Positions 8,801-16,200 of a stretch of DNA of 35,335 nucleotides are shown piece after piece. Where the stretch lies: positions 1 to 35,335 of the forward strand of contig NZ_VJZS01000033.1 in assembly GCF_007097385.1 (NCBI RefSeq), written 5' to 3'. A model generated the notes under the pieces. That model saw only the letters and a program-made list of their open reading frames with translations, did no database searches and was not told where the DNA came from. Positions within the stretch are counted from its first letter, which is position 1. Each line of letters starts with the position of its first letter. The stretch is from Flavobacterium sp. ZT3R18. Its GTDB lineage: Bacteria > Bacteroidota > Bacteroidia > Flavobacteriales > Flavobacteriaceae. The translations under genes and the position numbers were made by a program.

Positions 8801-11394
8801 AATGGAGTCGTATTCTCCAAAGCATGTTCCAATATGGTATAACCGTAGGTTGTTCTTCCACTTTTGGTCGTTACTGCAAATTCCCTGTCAATTTTGGTGT
8901 TATGTCCTGTACTTACCTTAAAGGTATCCAGTGATGGGAAATAATTAATTTCAGTTGCCTGTTCAAATAATTGCTTGGCAAAATCTGCATAATAATTCAT
9001 TGGAATCCATCTCTCTCCAAGATTAAAATCCAAAAGCTCAAAGGGTATCCGCTCTGGCCGTACCTTTTCCAGTGCCATCATTCCTTTATAATATTGCGTA
9101 TTTTCAGGATATTGCTGTACCGCTTGTTTAGCCTGTTGCAACTTTTCCACAACATTACCACTTAGATACAGGTCTGAAGTTTCCCAATCCTGACGCATAG
9201 GGTTTAGATAAATATGATGGTTCAGACTTTCTATCGCTTCATATTCTTCAAGTCCCGTGGCAGCGGTTATAAATCCTAAATCTACATTTCCTTTTTCGTT
9301 CAAGCTTCGGGCAAGTGCTTCGATTGGATCATCCGTAAAGTAGCGTTCCTGTTGCTTTACTATAGATTGGCTCAGAATATCCGACTTCACATACCGTTCG
9401 CCCTCTTTGCGCTCCAATGAAGAAAGTACCGTGAACCCGAAAGCCGAATCCTGCATAATTAACCTGCGATTCTCAGCACTGTTAAGAATGCCATACTGAG
9501 AAACAAACTTTGTGTACTGTAAATCCAAATTTTTTCGCACTTGGTTACTATCAGTTTCATCTGATTGTTCCTTTTCAAACAGTTCCAAGTAATTATCCCT
9601 GATAACAATGTAGGAATCGTAAAATTTCAGATTCCCCTGTAATGGCAATGGCTGAAAAAATGCCTGTTTGTGTTCATTATTGATATCAATTATAGTTCCA
9701 ATTGATTCTCCAAGACGAACCAGTGTTCCATCTTTATAGAAGGATTTGAATGCGGTGACTTCTTCATAAAGCTGTCTTTCAAGATTAAAAGCTGATTCAA
9801 GGGTTGTATCTCCTTCATAAATATATCCATGATCATATTGCTGAAGCGTATTGGATAAAGCCAATAGTTCATGGGGTAATAATCCACCATTCATCCAGTT
9901 GGATGAAAAACCATCTATCTCTTTTACATTGGAATATAATTTGTACAGGTACCGATTAGTCTTGATTTGCTTGGCGGTAATAAGCATCACATTTTCATGT
10001 GAGGGATTATCTGTTGTGCGTATTGTACTTAGTATTCGTGCTGTTTTTTTGTCAACTACCGTTTCATCGAGTGGATTGATATAATCCATCGCACGATTGA
10101 TATTCTCAGCTGGTACTGTATCAAATAATCCCAGCTGGACAGCCATACCGCTTGCTTTGCTTTCTGGCATGGGCAAGTAAGTAAATTTTTGTCCCATTAC
10201 TTCGGGCTGTTGAACAATACCAACTTGTTGTGCTTGTTCAAAACGTTCCTTACTGAAATTTTCGCGTAATCCATCAGTAATTGTTTGTGCCAAACGGTTT
10301 TCAATTGAATTAATATCACCACTTTGCCATACTCTTTGATGTGCTTGTCCGTATTGATTTTTACCTGCTTGTACTTCATTACCTATTATTAGCTCTGGTC
10401 TGTCGTGCAAATATTTATTAATGCTGTATTTTCCAAACTCGTTTTCCATTCCAACAATTTGCAACAGCTTATTTTCATCATCTGAAAACACCTTTTTATC
10501 TGTGTTTTTTTGGACAATGAGTAAATGGTTTGGAGCTTCCGTATTTCCTGTTTCCTTCATCAGGTTATCTGGCATAACTGCCAGGCTTACAAAATCTGCG
10601 TTTTGAAAAAGATATTCGCGAGCACTCTCATTTGAAGGACTATTCAAAAAACCATCTGTAGTGATATATGCCACGAGTCCACCATCAGCCAGTTTGTCCA
10701 ATCCTTTTGCAAAGAAATAATTATGAATTTTTCCTGAGATCGCTTTATCAGGATAGGCTTCATCATAAACTGAAAAATTACCAAAAGGGATATTGCTGAC
10801 CACAAGATCATAACTGTTGTTGTCATTTGTTGGAGTTTCCTCCAATCCTGCAATATGTGTGGTAGTGTTTGCTGTTAGTGTACTGTTCAATACCGAAAGA
10901 ACGAGTCCACTCAATCTGTCTTTTTCGACAGCAGTAATCTGCTCCAGATTCGTTAATACTTTTTCGGCTTCCATGATGAAAATTCCTGAACCTGCCGATG
11001 GTTCATATAATCTTTTAGGGGCAATACCTTGTTCTTTTAAAGTATTGTATAATGTTCTGGGAACAATTTCAGGTGTGTAAAAAGCAGTCAATACACTATT
11101 GCGAAGAGATGAAACAACTGCACTGTACTGCTTTCCAGAATAATGTTCCTGCAACAATTCATGCAGGCGAGTCATCTCTGGATGCAGTTTCAAGTCTTCT
11201 TTTGTAGCTCCAGATTTCATCCAGTCTTCGGTACTTCCATAAGGATATAAAACAGCCTTGATACCGCCAAAACCAGCGTATGCCTTTAGAGACGCTATAG
11301 CTTCTTCAGCAAGAACGTCACCCTGCTGCCATGTAATAGCAGTTGCGATTGCCTTGATATTGGCACTTAGTTTTTGGGATAGATTGTAAGCCAT
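5812..11394 (-). CDS. Giant DNA N6-methyltransferase / SNF2-like helicase fusion, antirestriction (DarB-like) type
   Basis: A 1860-residue protein with two recognisable enzyme modules. The N-terminal part is an adenine-type DNA methyltransferase: SAM-binding motif I at about residues 131-139 (EPSAGSGIF), with the catalytic NPPY-type motif present as NIPFG at 201-205. The second half is a superfamily 2 helicase: a Walker A-type segment near residue 975 (GLGKT), DESH near 1140, SGTP in motif III, a GTGLN motif near 1450 and Q-R-N-G-R-G-G-R-Q-G near 1480. A long Q/E/K-rich helical segment ends the protein, followed by a Ser-rich basic tail. The same fusion is known from phage P1 DarB, which protects incoming DNA against type I restriction. 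Its place inside a tra operon suggests it guards transferred DNA in the recipient; this is inference. Confidence 0.85.
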   Translation of the reverse strand: MAYNLSQKLSANIKAIATAITWQQGDVLAEEAIASLKAYAGFGGIKAVLYPYGSTEDWMKSGATKEDLKLHPEMTRLHELLQEHYSGKQYSAVVSSLRNSVLTAFYTPEIVPRTLYNTLKEQGIAPKRLYEPSAGSGIFIMEAEKVLTNLEQITAVEKDRLSGLVLSVLNSTLTANTTTHIAGLEETPTNDNNSYDLVVSNIPFGNFSVYDEAYPDKAISGKIHNYFFAKGLDKLADGGLVAYITTDGFLNSPSNESAREYLFQNADFVSLAVMPDNLMKETGNTEAPNHLLIVQKNTDKKVFSDDENKLLQIVGMENEFGKYSINKYLHDRPELIIGNEVQAGKNQYGQAHQRVWQSGDINSIENRLAQTITDGLRENFSKERFEQAQQVGIVQQPEVMGQKFTYLPMPESKASGMAVQLGLFDTVPAENINRAMDYINPLDETVVDKKTARILSTIRTTDNPSHENVMLITAKQIKTNRYLYKLYSNVKEIDGFSSNWMNGGLLPHELLALSNTLQQYDHGYIYEGDTTLESAFNLERQLYEEVTAFKSFYKDGTLVRLGESIGTIIDINNEHKQAFFQPLPLQGNLKFYDSYIVIRDNYLELFEKEQSDETDSNQVRKNLDLQYTKFVSQYGILNSAENRRLIMQDSAFGFTVLSSLERKEGERYVKSDILSQSIVKQQERYFTDDPIEALARSLNEKGNVDLGFITAATGLEEYEAIESLNHHIYLNPMRQDWETSDLYLSGNVVEKLQQAKQAVQQYPENTQYYKGMMALEKVRPERIPFELLDFNLGERWIPMNYYADFAKQLFEQATEINYFPSLDTFKVSTGHNTKIDREFAVTTKSGRTTYGYTILEHALENTTPFFTYEVNGPGDKPIRLPDNEAIQLAHQKIENIRTGFIEWLQELPESEKKELENLYNETFNCYVLREYDGSHLSFPGLDKKALEIEDLYSSQKNAAWRIIQNRGALIDHEVGLGKTLTMIVAANEMKRLGIIHKPAILALHANVDQIASTYRKAYPNARILAPAENDFTPAKRVRLFHEIKNNNWDCIILTHDQFGKIPQSPEIQKEILQNELDNVERDLETVKDLGGDISKKILKGLQIRKNNLDGKLKGLLKDIEEKKDSGINFKEMGIDHLFVDESHKFKNLTFTTRHDRVAGIGNMQGSQKALNMLFAVRSLQEKFDSDLCVTFLSGTPISNSLTEMYLLFKYLRPKEMERQHIENFDGWAAVFARKTTDFEFSVTNEIIAKERFRHFIKVPELALFYNEITDYKTARHIDLDKPEIDEQLVNISPTPEQSEFITQLMQFAKTGDATLIGRAPLTREEDRGRMLIATNYAKKMAADMRLIDEGYGDHPDNKVNTCARNVAEIYNASTEHRGTQIVFSDIGTPKPDAFNMYDALKEKLVTDFNIPAHEITYIHDWTDKKKAQLFSKMNTGEIRILLGSTEKAGTGLNVQKRVVAMHHLDIPWRPSDLGQRNGRGGRQGNEVAKQHYDNKVKNFIYATEQSLDNYKFNLLKNKQTFISQMKNCELNVRSIDEGSMDEKSGMNFSEYIAVLSGDTSLLEKSKLEKKVAVMESLKKAHYKEISRTKHQVEYLLEEKTVTTKTLDKLTVDEGFYKKSLKYESDGTKANPIQLYDFKAQDSESTGKQIIDLYKNWKPPDGESEAKQIGKLYDFGLYIKREREAYQNDGMYQYRYSNSFYAQRSDEGIKYTLNGGTPNVDNPKFAARHFLSAIDRVEHLREKYQKSLNDIEVQLPELQQLTAKTFSKEHELQQMKSELSSLEREIALKIQENQLKQDNPQDASINGETIESNEALVIQLPVKNSNEHMEKSNSFSTSKSNSDKWQQRSYAGMRKNSRMKF

Positions 11395-11432
11395 AATTAC
11401 TCCTTTTCATACTGCACACTTCCATAAATAGC

Positions 11433-11861
11433 TCAACTCAGATAGTCAGCAATCTGACCAATAACTGCATTCCTCAAAGTAGGATCTTCTTCATTTTCTT
11501 TTGTAAAACCAATAGTTTCAAAAATTTCCTTGCAACTTTCCATCAGGTTGATAACCTCATATCTGAGAATGCCTGATTTACTAAAAGTGGCATAGGTATC
11601 CTCAAACTCCTCTTCCAATAGACTACAGATATATAGAAATCGGGAAGGCTTCAAATCTTCGGTAAGTACATTGAGACAAATTTCCTCTATGATATATTGG
11701 GGCGTACCCTCTGATAGCATATCCTCCATAATGGATTTTACTCCGTTTACTTTTTCATTGAGATAATCCGTTACGGTGTACTCTTCCTGTAAAGTATACA
11801 TCAGGTCGGGGTTGTTATGGATGATATAAAACCATAGCTTTTCTTTCAGGATATTTTCCAT
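11433..11861 (-). CDS. DUF1896-like small protein next to the methyltransferase-helicase
   Basis: The ATG at 11861 is preferred (142 residues, starting MENILKEKLWFYIIHN), 11 bases after the TraE stop. A longer frame reaching 11927 would overlap the end of traE by more than 50 bases. The protein is acidic and helical, with no membrane segment. Its pattern (an N-terminal L-x-x-Y-I-x-x-x-x-P-D-L, then a central I-x-L-x-V-L-x-x-x-L-x-x-S-x-x-x-x-I-x-x-L-L-E-E-E-F, and a C-terminal Y-L) resembles DUF1896, which I recall accompanying large helicase genes in Bacteroidetes mobile elements. The family call is from memory of the pattern and is moderate. It starts the pair with the giant gene, 38 bases upstream of it. 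Confidence 0.6.
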   Translation of the reverse strand: MENILKEKLWFYIIHNNPDLMYTLQEEYTVTDYLNEKVNGVKSIMEDMLSEGTPQYIIEEICLNVLTEDLKPSRFLYICSLLEEEFEDTYATFSKSGILRYEVINLMESCKEIFETIGFTKENEEDPTLRNAVIGQIADYLS

Positions 11862-11872
11862 AACGTTGGGTT

Positions 11873-12211
11873 TTAAATTCCAAAAAAGGATTTGATTACA
11901 GTTGCCACTACAACTAGAAAAACACAACTACCAAACCAAGCGGCAGCCACTTTTCCAGTATCGGGATCTCCCGCATTCCACTTTTGATATACCTTGACGG
12001 CACCTATTAAACCTAAGAGCGCACCGATGGCATACATCAATTGGGTACCCGCATCAAAATAACTTCTTACCTTTTGATTGGCTTCATTGATTCCTGCAAG
12101 ACCGTCTTGGGCATAGGATTGGTAATTTATTGCCAGTAGTACCAGAAGCATACTGGCAGCAACAATTCTTTGTTTGGTAAATATTTTAAAATTCCAACTG
12201 CACTTTTTCAT
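11873..12211 (-). CDS. traE: TraE-type conjugation membrane protein (DUF4134)
   Basis: A 112-residue protein with the DUF4134/TraE signature. An N-terminal signal sequence ends near Y-A-Q at residues 33-35. The next segment, G-I-x-E-A-N-Q-K-V-R-S-Y-F, leads into two membrane helices (about residues 58-74 and 90-108) separated by K-W-N-A-G-D-P-D-T-G-K. That loop is highly conserved in the family. Like VirB2/VirB3-type small proteins, it is thought to be part of the membrane transfer apparatus. It lies upstream of the DUF1896-like gene and downstream of a possible very small gene. Confidence 0.9.
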   Translation of the reverse strand: MKKCSWNFKIFTKQRIVAASMLLVLLAINYQSYAQDGLAGINEANQKVRSYFDAGTQLMYAIGALLGLIGAVKVYQKWNAGDPDTGKVAAAWFGSCVFLVVVATVIKSFFGI

Positions 12212-12229
12212 AACACATTATTTTAAAGT

Positions 12230-12355
12230 TTAAATAATTCGATAAAAAGCGAAGGGGTTGCCGCTGTCGCAATTCCACTTTCCTGTTACATATGCCATAC
12301 CGCGCTGGGATGGACAGGGGCATTTCCTCCGCAATATTGTTTTAGTGTTTTCAAT
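12230..12355 (-). CDS. Possible unannotated small Cys-containing protein
   Basis: The 139-base gap between the 159-residue gene and traE holds an open frame of up to 41 codons ending with TAA at 12230-12232. It is noticeably richer in G/C than its surroundings. The product contains C-P-C-P near the start, then G-M-A-Y-V-T-G-K-W-N-C-D-S-G-N-P-F-A-F-Y-R: three Cys plus aromatic and Gly/Pro residues, which is an unusual composition for noise. No ATG lies at the 5' end. Candidate starts are ATT at 12355, TTG at 12334, or an internal ATG at 12298, which leaves 22 residues. The frame overlaps the end of the upstream gene by 5 bases, as coupled genes often do. I do not recognise a family; it could be a small metal-binding protein or chance. 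Confidence 0.35.
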   Translation of the reverse strand: MENTKTILRRKCPCPSQRGMAYVTGKWNCDSGNPFAFYRII

Positions 12356-12830
12356 TCCATAATTCTTCCGCTTCCACTTGAGTTAAGGTGACAGATTCGA
12401 GTTTGTCACATTCTGAGACAATCAGTTCACTCACTGAACTACTAAATGGAGAATTTTTAACATTGGGATATTCGGTAAGAACCAATCGGAGATAGTCGAT
12501 AAATTCTTGTTTGACAAGTTTTCTTTTGGTGGCGTCTGTGACAACATTTTTTAATCGCTCCACCAAATTTTCAACTTCCTCAAACGTATCGTCCGATATT
12601 GCAAATTCGGATTGAAAGGATGGTATTTCAGGTGGGGCAATACTACTTGACTCAAATGAAGTGTTTTGGAGTCTCGTCTTCTCTAAACTACGAAATGGAA
12701 ATTTTCGCTTACCCGTTACAATGTCTTTGATTTCTTCAAAGTAAAATCGAAAGGCAATAAACAAATACCAGCTTGCTAATAGTAGGGTAACTACAACTAT
12801 GTAATTTACCCAAGAAATGGTTGTAAACAT
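12351..12830 (-). CDS. Membrane-anchored protein at the start of this tra gene block
   Basis: A 159-residue protein with one N-terminal transmembrane helix (about residues 7-28, WVNYIVVVTLLLASWYLFIA). A basic stretch follows (GKRKFPFRSLEKTR), then a Ser/Pro-rich linker, and a helical, acidic C-terminal domain. An inside-facing C-terminus is likely from the basic residues after the helix. Small one-helix proteins of this kind occur just upstream of TraE in flavobacterial conjugative elements, but I cannot assign a tra letter. It is the first leftward gene after the 422-base spacer, so the promoter of this gene block should lie just to its right. Function unknown. Confidence 0.7.
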   Translation of the reverse strand: MFTTISWVNYIVVVTLLLASWYLFIAFRFYFEEIKDIVTGKRKFPFRSLEKTRLQNTSFESSSIAPPEIPSFQSEFAISDDTFEEVENLVERLKNVVTDATKRKLVKQEFIDYLRLVLTEYPNVKNSPFSSSVSELIVSECDKLESVTLTQVEAEELWN

Positions 12831-12946
12831 ACGTTCTTCATTTTATCGTTCAACATTAGTTTCTCATAATCCGGTAGATGGACAATTCCAATTCCGGATC
12901 TTCATCATTACAGGGCAAAGAAACGATAGACAACAAACTGCTACAA

Positions 12947-12989
12947 GTACAACTTTTTGTTGTACCCCAGTTGTACCCCGTTGTACCCT
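12947..12989. repeat. Inverted repeat plus three direct repeats GTTGTACCC
   Basis: GTACAAC (12947-12953), a short T-rich spacer, and GTTGTAC (12959-12965) form a perfect 7-bp inverted repeat. The right arm is also the first of three direct copies of GTTGTACCC starting at 12959, 12970 and 12980, spaced 11 and 10 bases apart, about one helical turn. That spacing suits a protein binding on one face of DNA. It lies about 120-140 bases upstream of the first tra gene, a plausible operator position. The regulator is unknown. Confidence 0.55.
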
Positions 12990-13040
12990 CAGTAAAATCA
13001 AGGAAAAAAAAAGAAAAAATAATGCAGAAAAAATAGAAGA

Positions 13041-13058
13041 GCCTCCAATAGAGGAGGC
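13041..13058 (-). terminator. Weak hairpin, possible leftward terminator
   Basis: GCCTCC (13041-13046) and GGAGGC (13053-13058) form a perfect 6-bp stem with a 6-base loop. On the minus strand it is followed by TCTTCTATTTTTTC, an interrupted T tract, so it could stop leftward transcription. No leftward gene lies just upstream, so it may insulate the tra operon or be a leftover. Evidence is structural only. Confidence 0.35.
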
Positions 13059-13225
13059 AGGTAATTAAAATTATAGTATATGAGTAGAATATTAAAGTTT
13101 TAAAAACCTGATTCCTCTACATTTCTATACCAATGCGCCTGCTTGGTCATGGCAATGAGATGGAGTAAAACTATCTTGATTTAAGAAAACATTTTATTTA
13201 AAAACCATAAGTTAAATATAATTCT

Positions 13226-13233
13226 TACATTTG
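13226..13233 (+). promoter_or_regulatory. Bacteroidetes-type -7 promoter element for the DUF2339 gene
   Basis: TACATTTG matches the Bacteroidetes -7 consensus TAnnTTTG exactly and lies 20 bases before the ATG at 13253, leaving a very short leader. No clear -33 TTTG/TTG box was found at the usual distance in the A/T-rich upstream sequence, so the call is tentative. Confidence 0.4.
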
Positions 13234-13252
13234 CCGATTCAAAATTTAAACT

Positions 13253-16200
13253 ATGGAGAATTTTTTCCTTTTTGCATTCCTTGTATGTATTGTTATCTTA
13301 TTTAATAAATCTTCGAAATTAAAAGAGGAAAACGAATTCTTAGATTCTCTTTGTAGAAAAAACGAGGAGGATTACAACTCTTTGAAAAAAGAAATTGATG
13401 AAATCAAAAAACAAATCACACAACCTGATTTTGTCGCTGAAAATTTAGTTTCTGAAATTGCTGAAATTGAAATAATTTCCGAGCAAACACAAGAAGTTTC
13501 TCCTCTAATCATTCCTCCAACCTTCGATATCATTGATGATTCTCCTCAAGAAGAAGAGAATATCATTATCGAAGAATCTATCGAAAAACCTGCTTTTAGC
13601 TTCGAATCTCGAACGATACATATACTTGGCAATAAAGAAATCATTTATGAAAAAGAAACTCCAGAACTAGTTGAAAACCTCGACACACAACCAATTTATG
13701 AATTCGAAGAACAACCTGAGCCTCAAGTTCACGAAGAAGAAATTTATGTAGAAAGTGCTTTTTCTATTTTGATAAAGAAACTAGAACATCAATTTGCTGA
13801 AAATTGGACTGGAATTTTAGGAACTGCCATAATGGTTTTAGGAATTGGTTATTTAAGCATTTATACCGCTTTGATAGTTTCGCCAATGTTCCGAATTTTA
13901 ATTCTTTGGCTCTATGCCGGAATTTTAGTTGGTTCCTATTTTTTCTTGAAGAAAAAAGAAAAATGGCTTAAAACAGGACTTTGGCTTCGAAGTGCTGGAG
14001 CGAGTTTATTTTTGTTTGGCTGTTTTGGTGCTTCGCAAATTCCGGCGCTCACTTTTACACATAATATACCGCTCGCTTATTCGCTCATCGGAATTGGAAT
14101 TGCAATCAATTTATATGTTGGTTACATCATAAAACAGCAAACTTTTTTATCGCTTCACGTGATTTTGAGTATCTTGATTTTATGTGTAATTCCCGAAAAA
14201 CTCTTACTTACATTTTTGTTGGCGGCGATAACGGCAACAGCAGGAATTATTTTATCATATAAAGAAAAATGGGAATATCATTTGTTGATTGTTATTTCGG
14301 GCTTTATCATATTTGACATTTGGTTTACACAAGGAACAAACCTCTTAAGTCCGACTCAAAATATTTTTGCTATACTTGGTATTATTTTGGTTTCAGTAAG
14401 TTGTATGTATATGCAATATCGAAGTATTTATACCAACACTCGTTTTGACCGAATTGCTTTTGTAACGCATCTGACCAACTGGATTTTATTTGCTTTAGGC
14501 TTAAATTCACATTCAACAGGAAGCAAAATCAAAATTTTCGTTTTACTTACAGCAGGAATCCTTTGTCTTTTTGCGGCTCTTTTTGCCAGAAAGAAAAAGA
14601 TTTTTTGGCTGTATCATTTAGACGGAATGGTTTCGTTTATACTCTTCGCTTTAAGTATCATCATGCTCAATGATTGGAAAGTGGGCTTTGATATTATCGC
14701 TTGCGGATTGTACTTTTTAGTTATTGCTTGTTTGTTTATCGTTTATAAAAGTAAGGAAATTTTGCTACATAAAATATTTTTAGCTCTCAATCATATTTTC
14801 TGTTTGCTTGTCTTCGTCTTTTTTATGATTTGCATTAATCCGTCATCTGATCAAACCAATATTACAAACTCTTTTGCGACGTTGATTGTTATGATATTCA
14901 TAACGTTATTAGTTCCTGTTTTTTGCTCTATAAAAAAAGAGTTCTTAGAAATTGATTCTTTTATCGTCAAAAAAGATTTGAGCTTAAACGGAATTTTCTC
15001 TGTTCTTTTTTCAATAGTGTTTTTTATAAGTTGGTACCATACTATCGAAATTTCGTTTTATTTCCCTCTTTTATCTATCGCTTTATTGTGGTGTTCTTTA
15101 CGATTCAAATTCAAAACAAATACTTTTGATTTTGGAAGGTTCACTTTTTTAATCATAACCATTGCCACGGGATTAACATTAATTCTCACAGAGCCAAAAT
15201 CTAATTTAGATGTTGTTTTCGCTTTAGGAATTATTTCTGTAATAACATTTAACTGGTTTGTGAAATTATTCTACACAGATGATTCTACTGTCAAAACCAT
15301 CGGAATCATTGGTGTAAATGTTTTGTTAGCTTCGCTTTTGTATAAATATTTAGCTCCTTATCATATTACCCAAATTTTTGGACTGTTTGTTATTGCTTTA
15401 CTAAATCATGAATTTTTATGGATTCAATTTAAACGAAAAACACTTTCTATCGACAACCAAATCTTTCTGTATGGTTTTTGTCTTACTTTTTCGATATTTG
15501 GAAGCTTTTTATTTTTATACAATACCCAGTTTTTGAATAATACCGAAATTGGATTAATCGCCCTTGGACTTTCTATAATTGAAATTTATATTTTATTTGC
15601 GGATAAAATCAGGAATAAATCGAATGCCATTATTTCAGATTGGGGAAATTTCAGCATTCTGAATTCTGAATTTATTCTTTTTAACGCCTTAGTTTTTGGG
15701 TTTTCTTGTATCCAAATCGACTACATCCCTGTTTATTTAGGAGGCTTAGCATTGCTTACTTTTTGGATTTTTCAAAAAATTGATAAAATTAAACGCTACA
15801 ATATTTACTCTTTTATACTATTAATTGGTTCTATACTGCTAAGTCTTTATTTAGCTATTTACGAGGCAAATACAGATAACAAAACCATACTTTATGCCAC
15901 ACAAACGCTAAGTGTTTTATTATCGATTGTTTATAGTTACTTACAAAGTAAAAGCTTGAAAGAAGAGGGTAAAATGTTTATTGGGATTTTACCCGCTATT
16001 CAAAACTTATGGGGTGTTACTTTATTATTCATCCAGGTAGATATGGTTTATTTACCGCCGATATTTATGCTTTTGGCAATACTTAATCTAGGTTTAGTTT
16101 TATACAAAAAAATGAAGTTGGCTCCAGAATCGGTTCTAATCAAACGTTACAATATTTACTCTTTTATACTATTAATTGGTTCTATACTTCTAAGTGTTTA

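Larger units (their letters stand above)
12831..13252. other. Intergenic spacer between the tra operon and the divergent DUF2339 gene
   Basis: This 422-base stretch separates two divergent genes. It holds a short inverted repeat and three direct repeats (12947-12989), an A-rich tract (about 13001-13040), a hairpin (13041-13058) and a promoter-like element just ahead of the rightward gene. A rightward open frame at 12817-13068 shows no protein-like pattern and is probably not a gene. The spacer is the most likely place for the tra promoter and possibly for the boundary between element and flanking DNA. No tRNA or integrase remnant was seen. Confidence 0.5.

Noticed and set aside
11862..11927. 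Longer start for the DUF1896-like gene
   Set aside because: It would overlap the end of traE by over 50 bases and add Cys-rich residues with no family match; the ATG at 11861 fits spacing better.
12856..12936. Leftward 26-codon frame (TTG start) ahead of the first tra gene
   Set aside because: It has a protein-like acidic stretch but is very short, lacks an ATG, and has no supporting signal.
13041..13058. Hairpin considered as an attachment-site core
   Set aside because: There is no matching repeat elsewhere in the window and no integrase nearby, so it is listed only as a weak terminator.
12817..13068. Rightward open frame of 83 codons
   Set aside because: It starts inside the first codons of the leftward gene on the other strand, runs through repeats and an A-rich tract, and its product shows no protein-like pattern.
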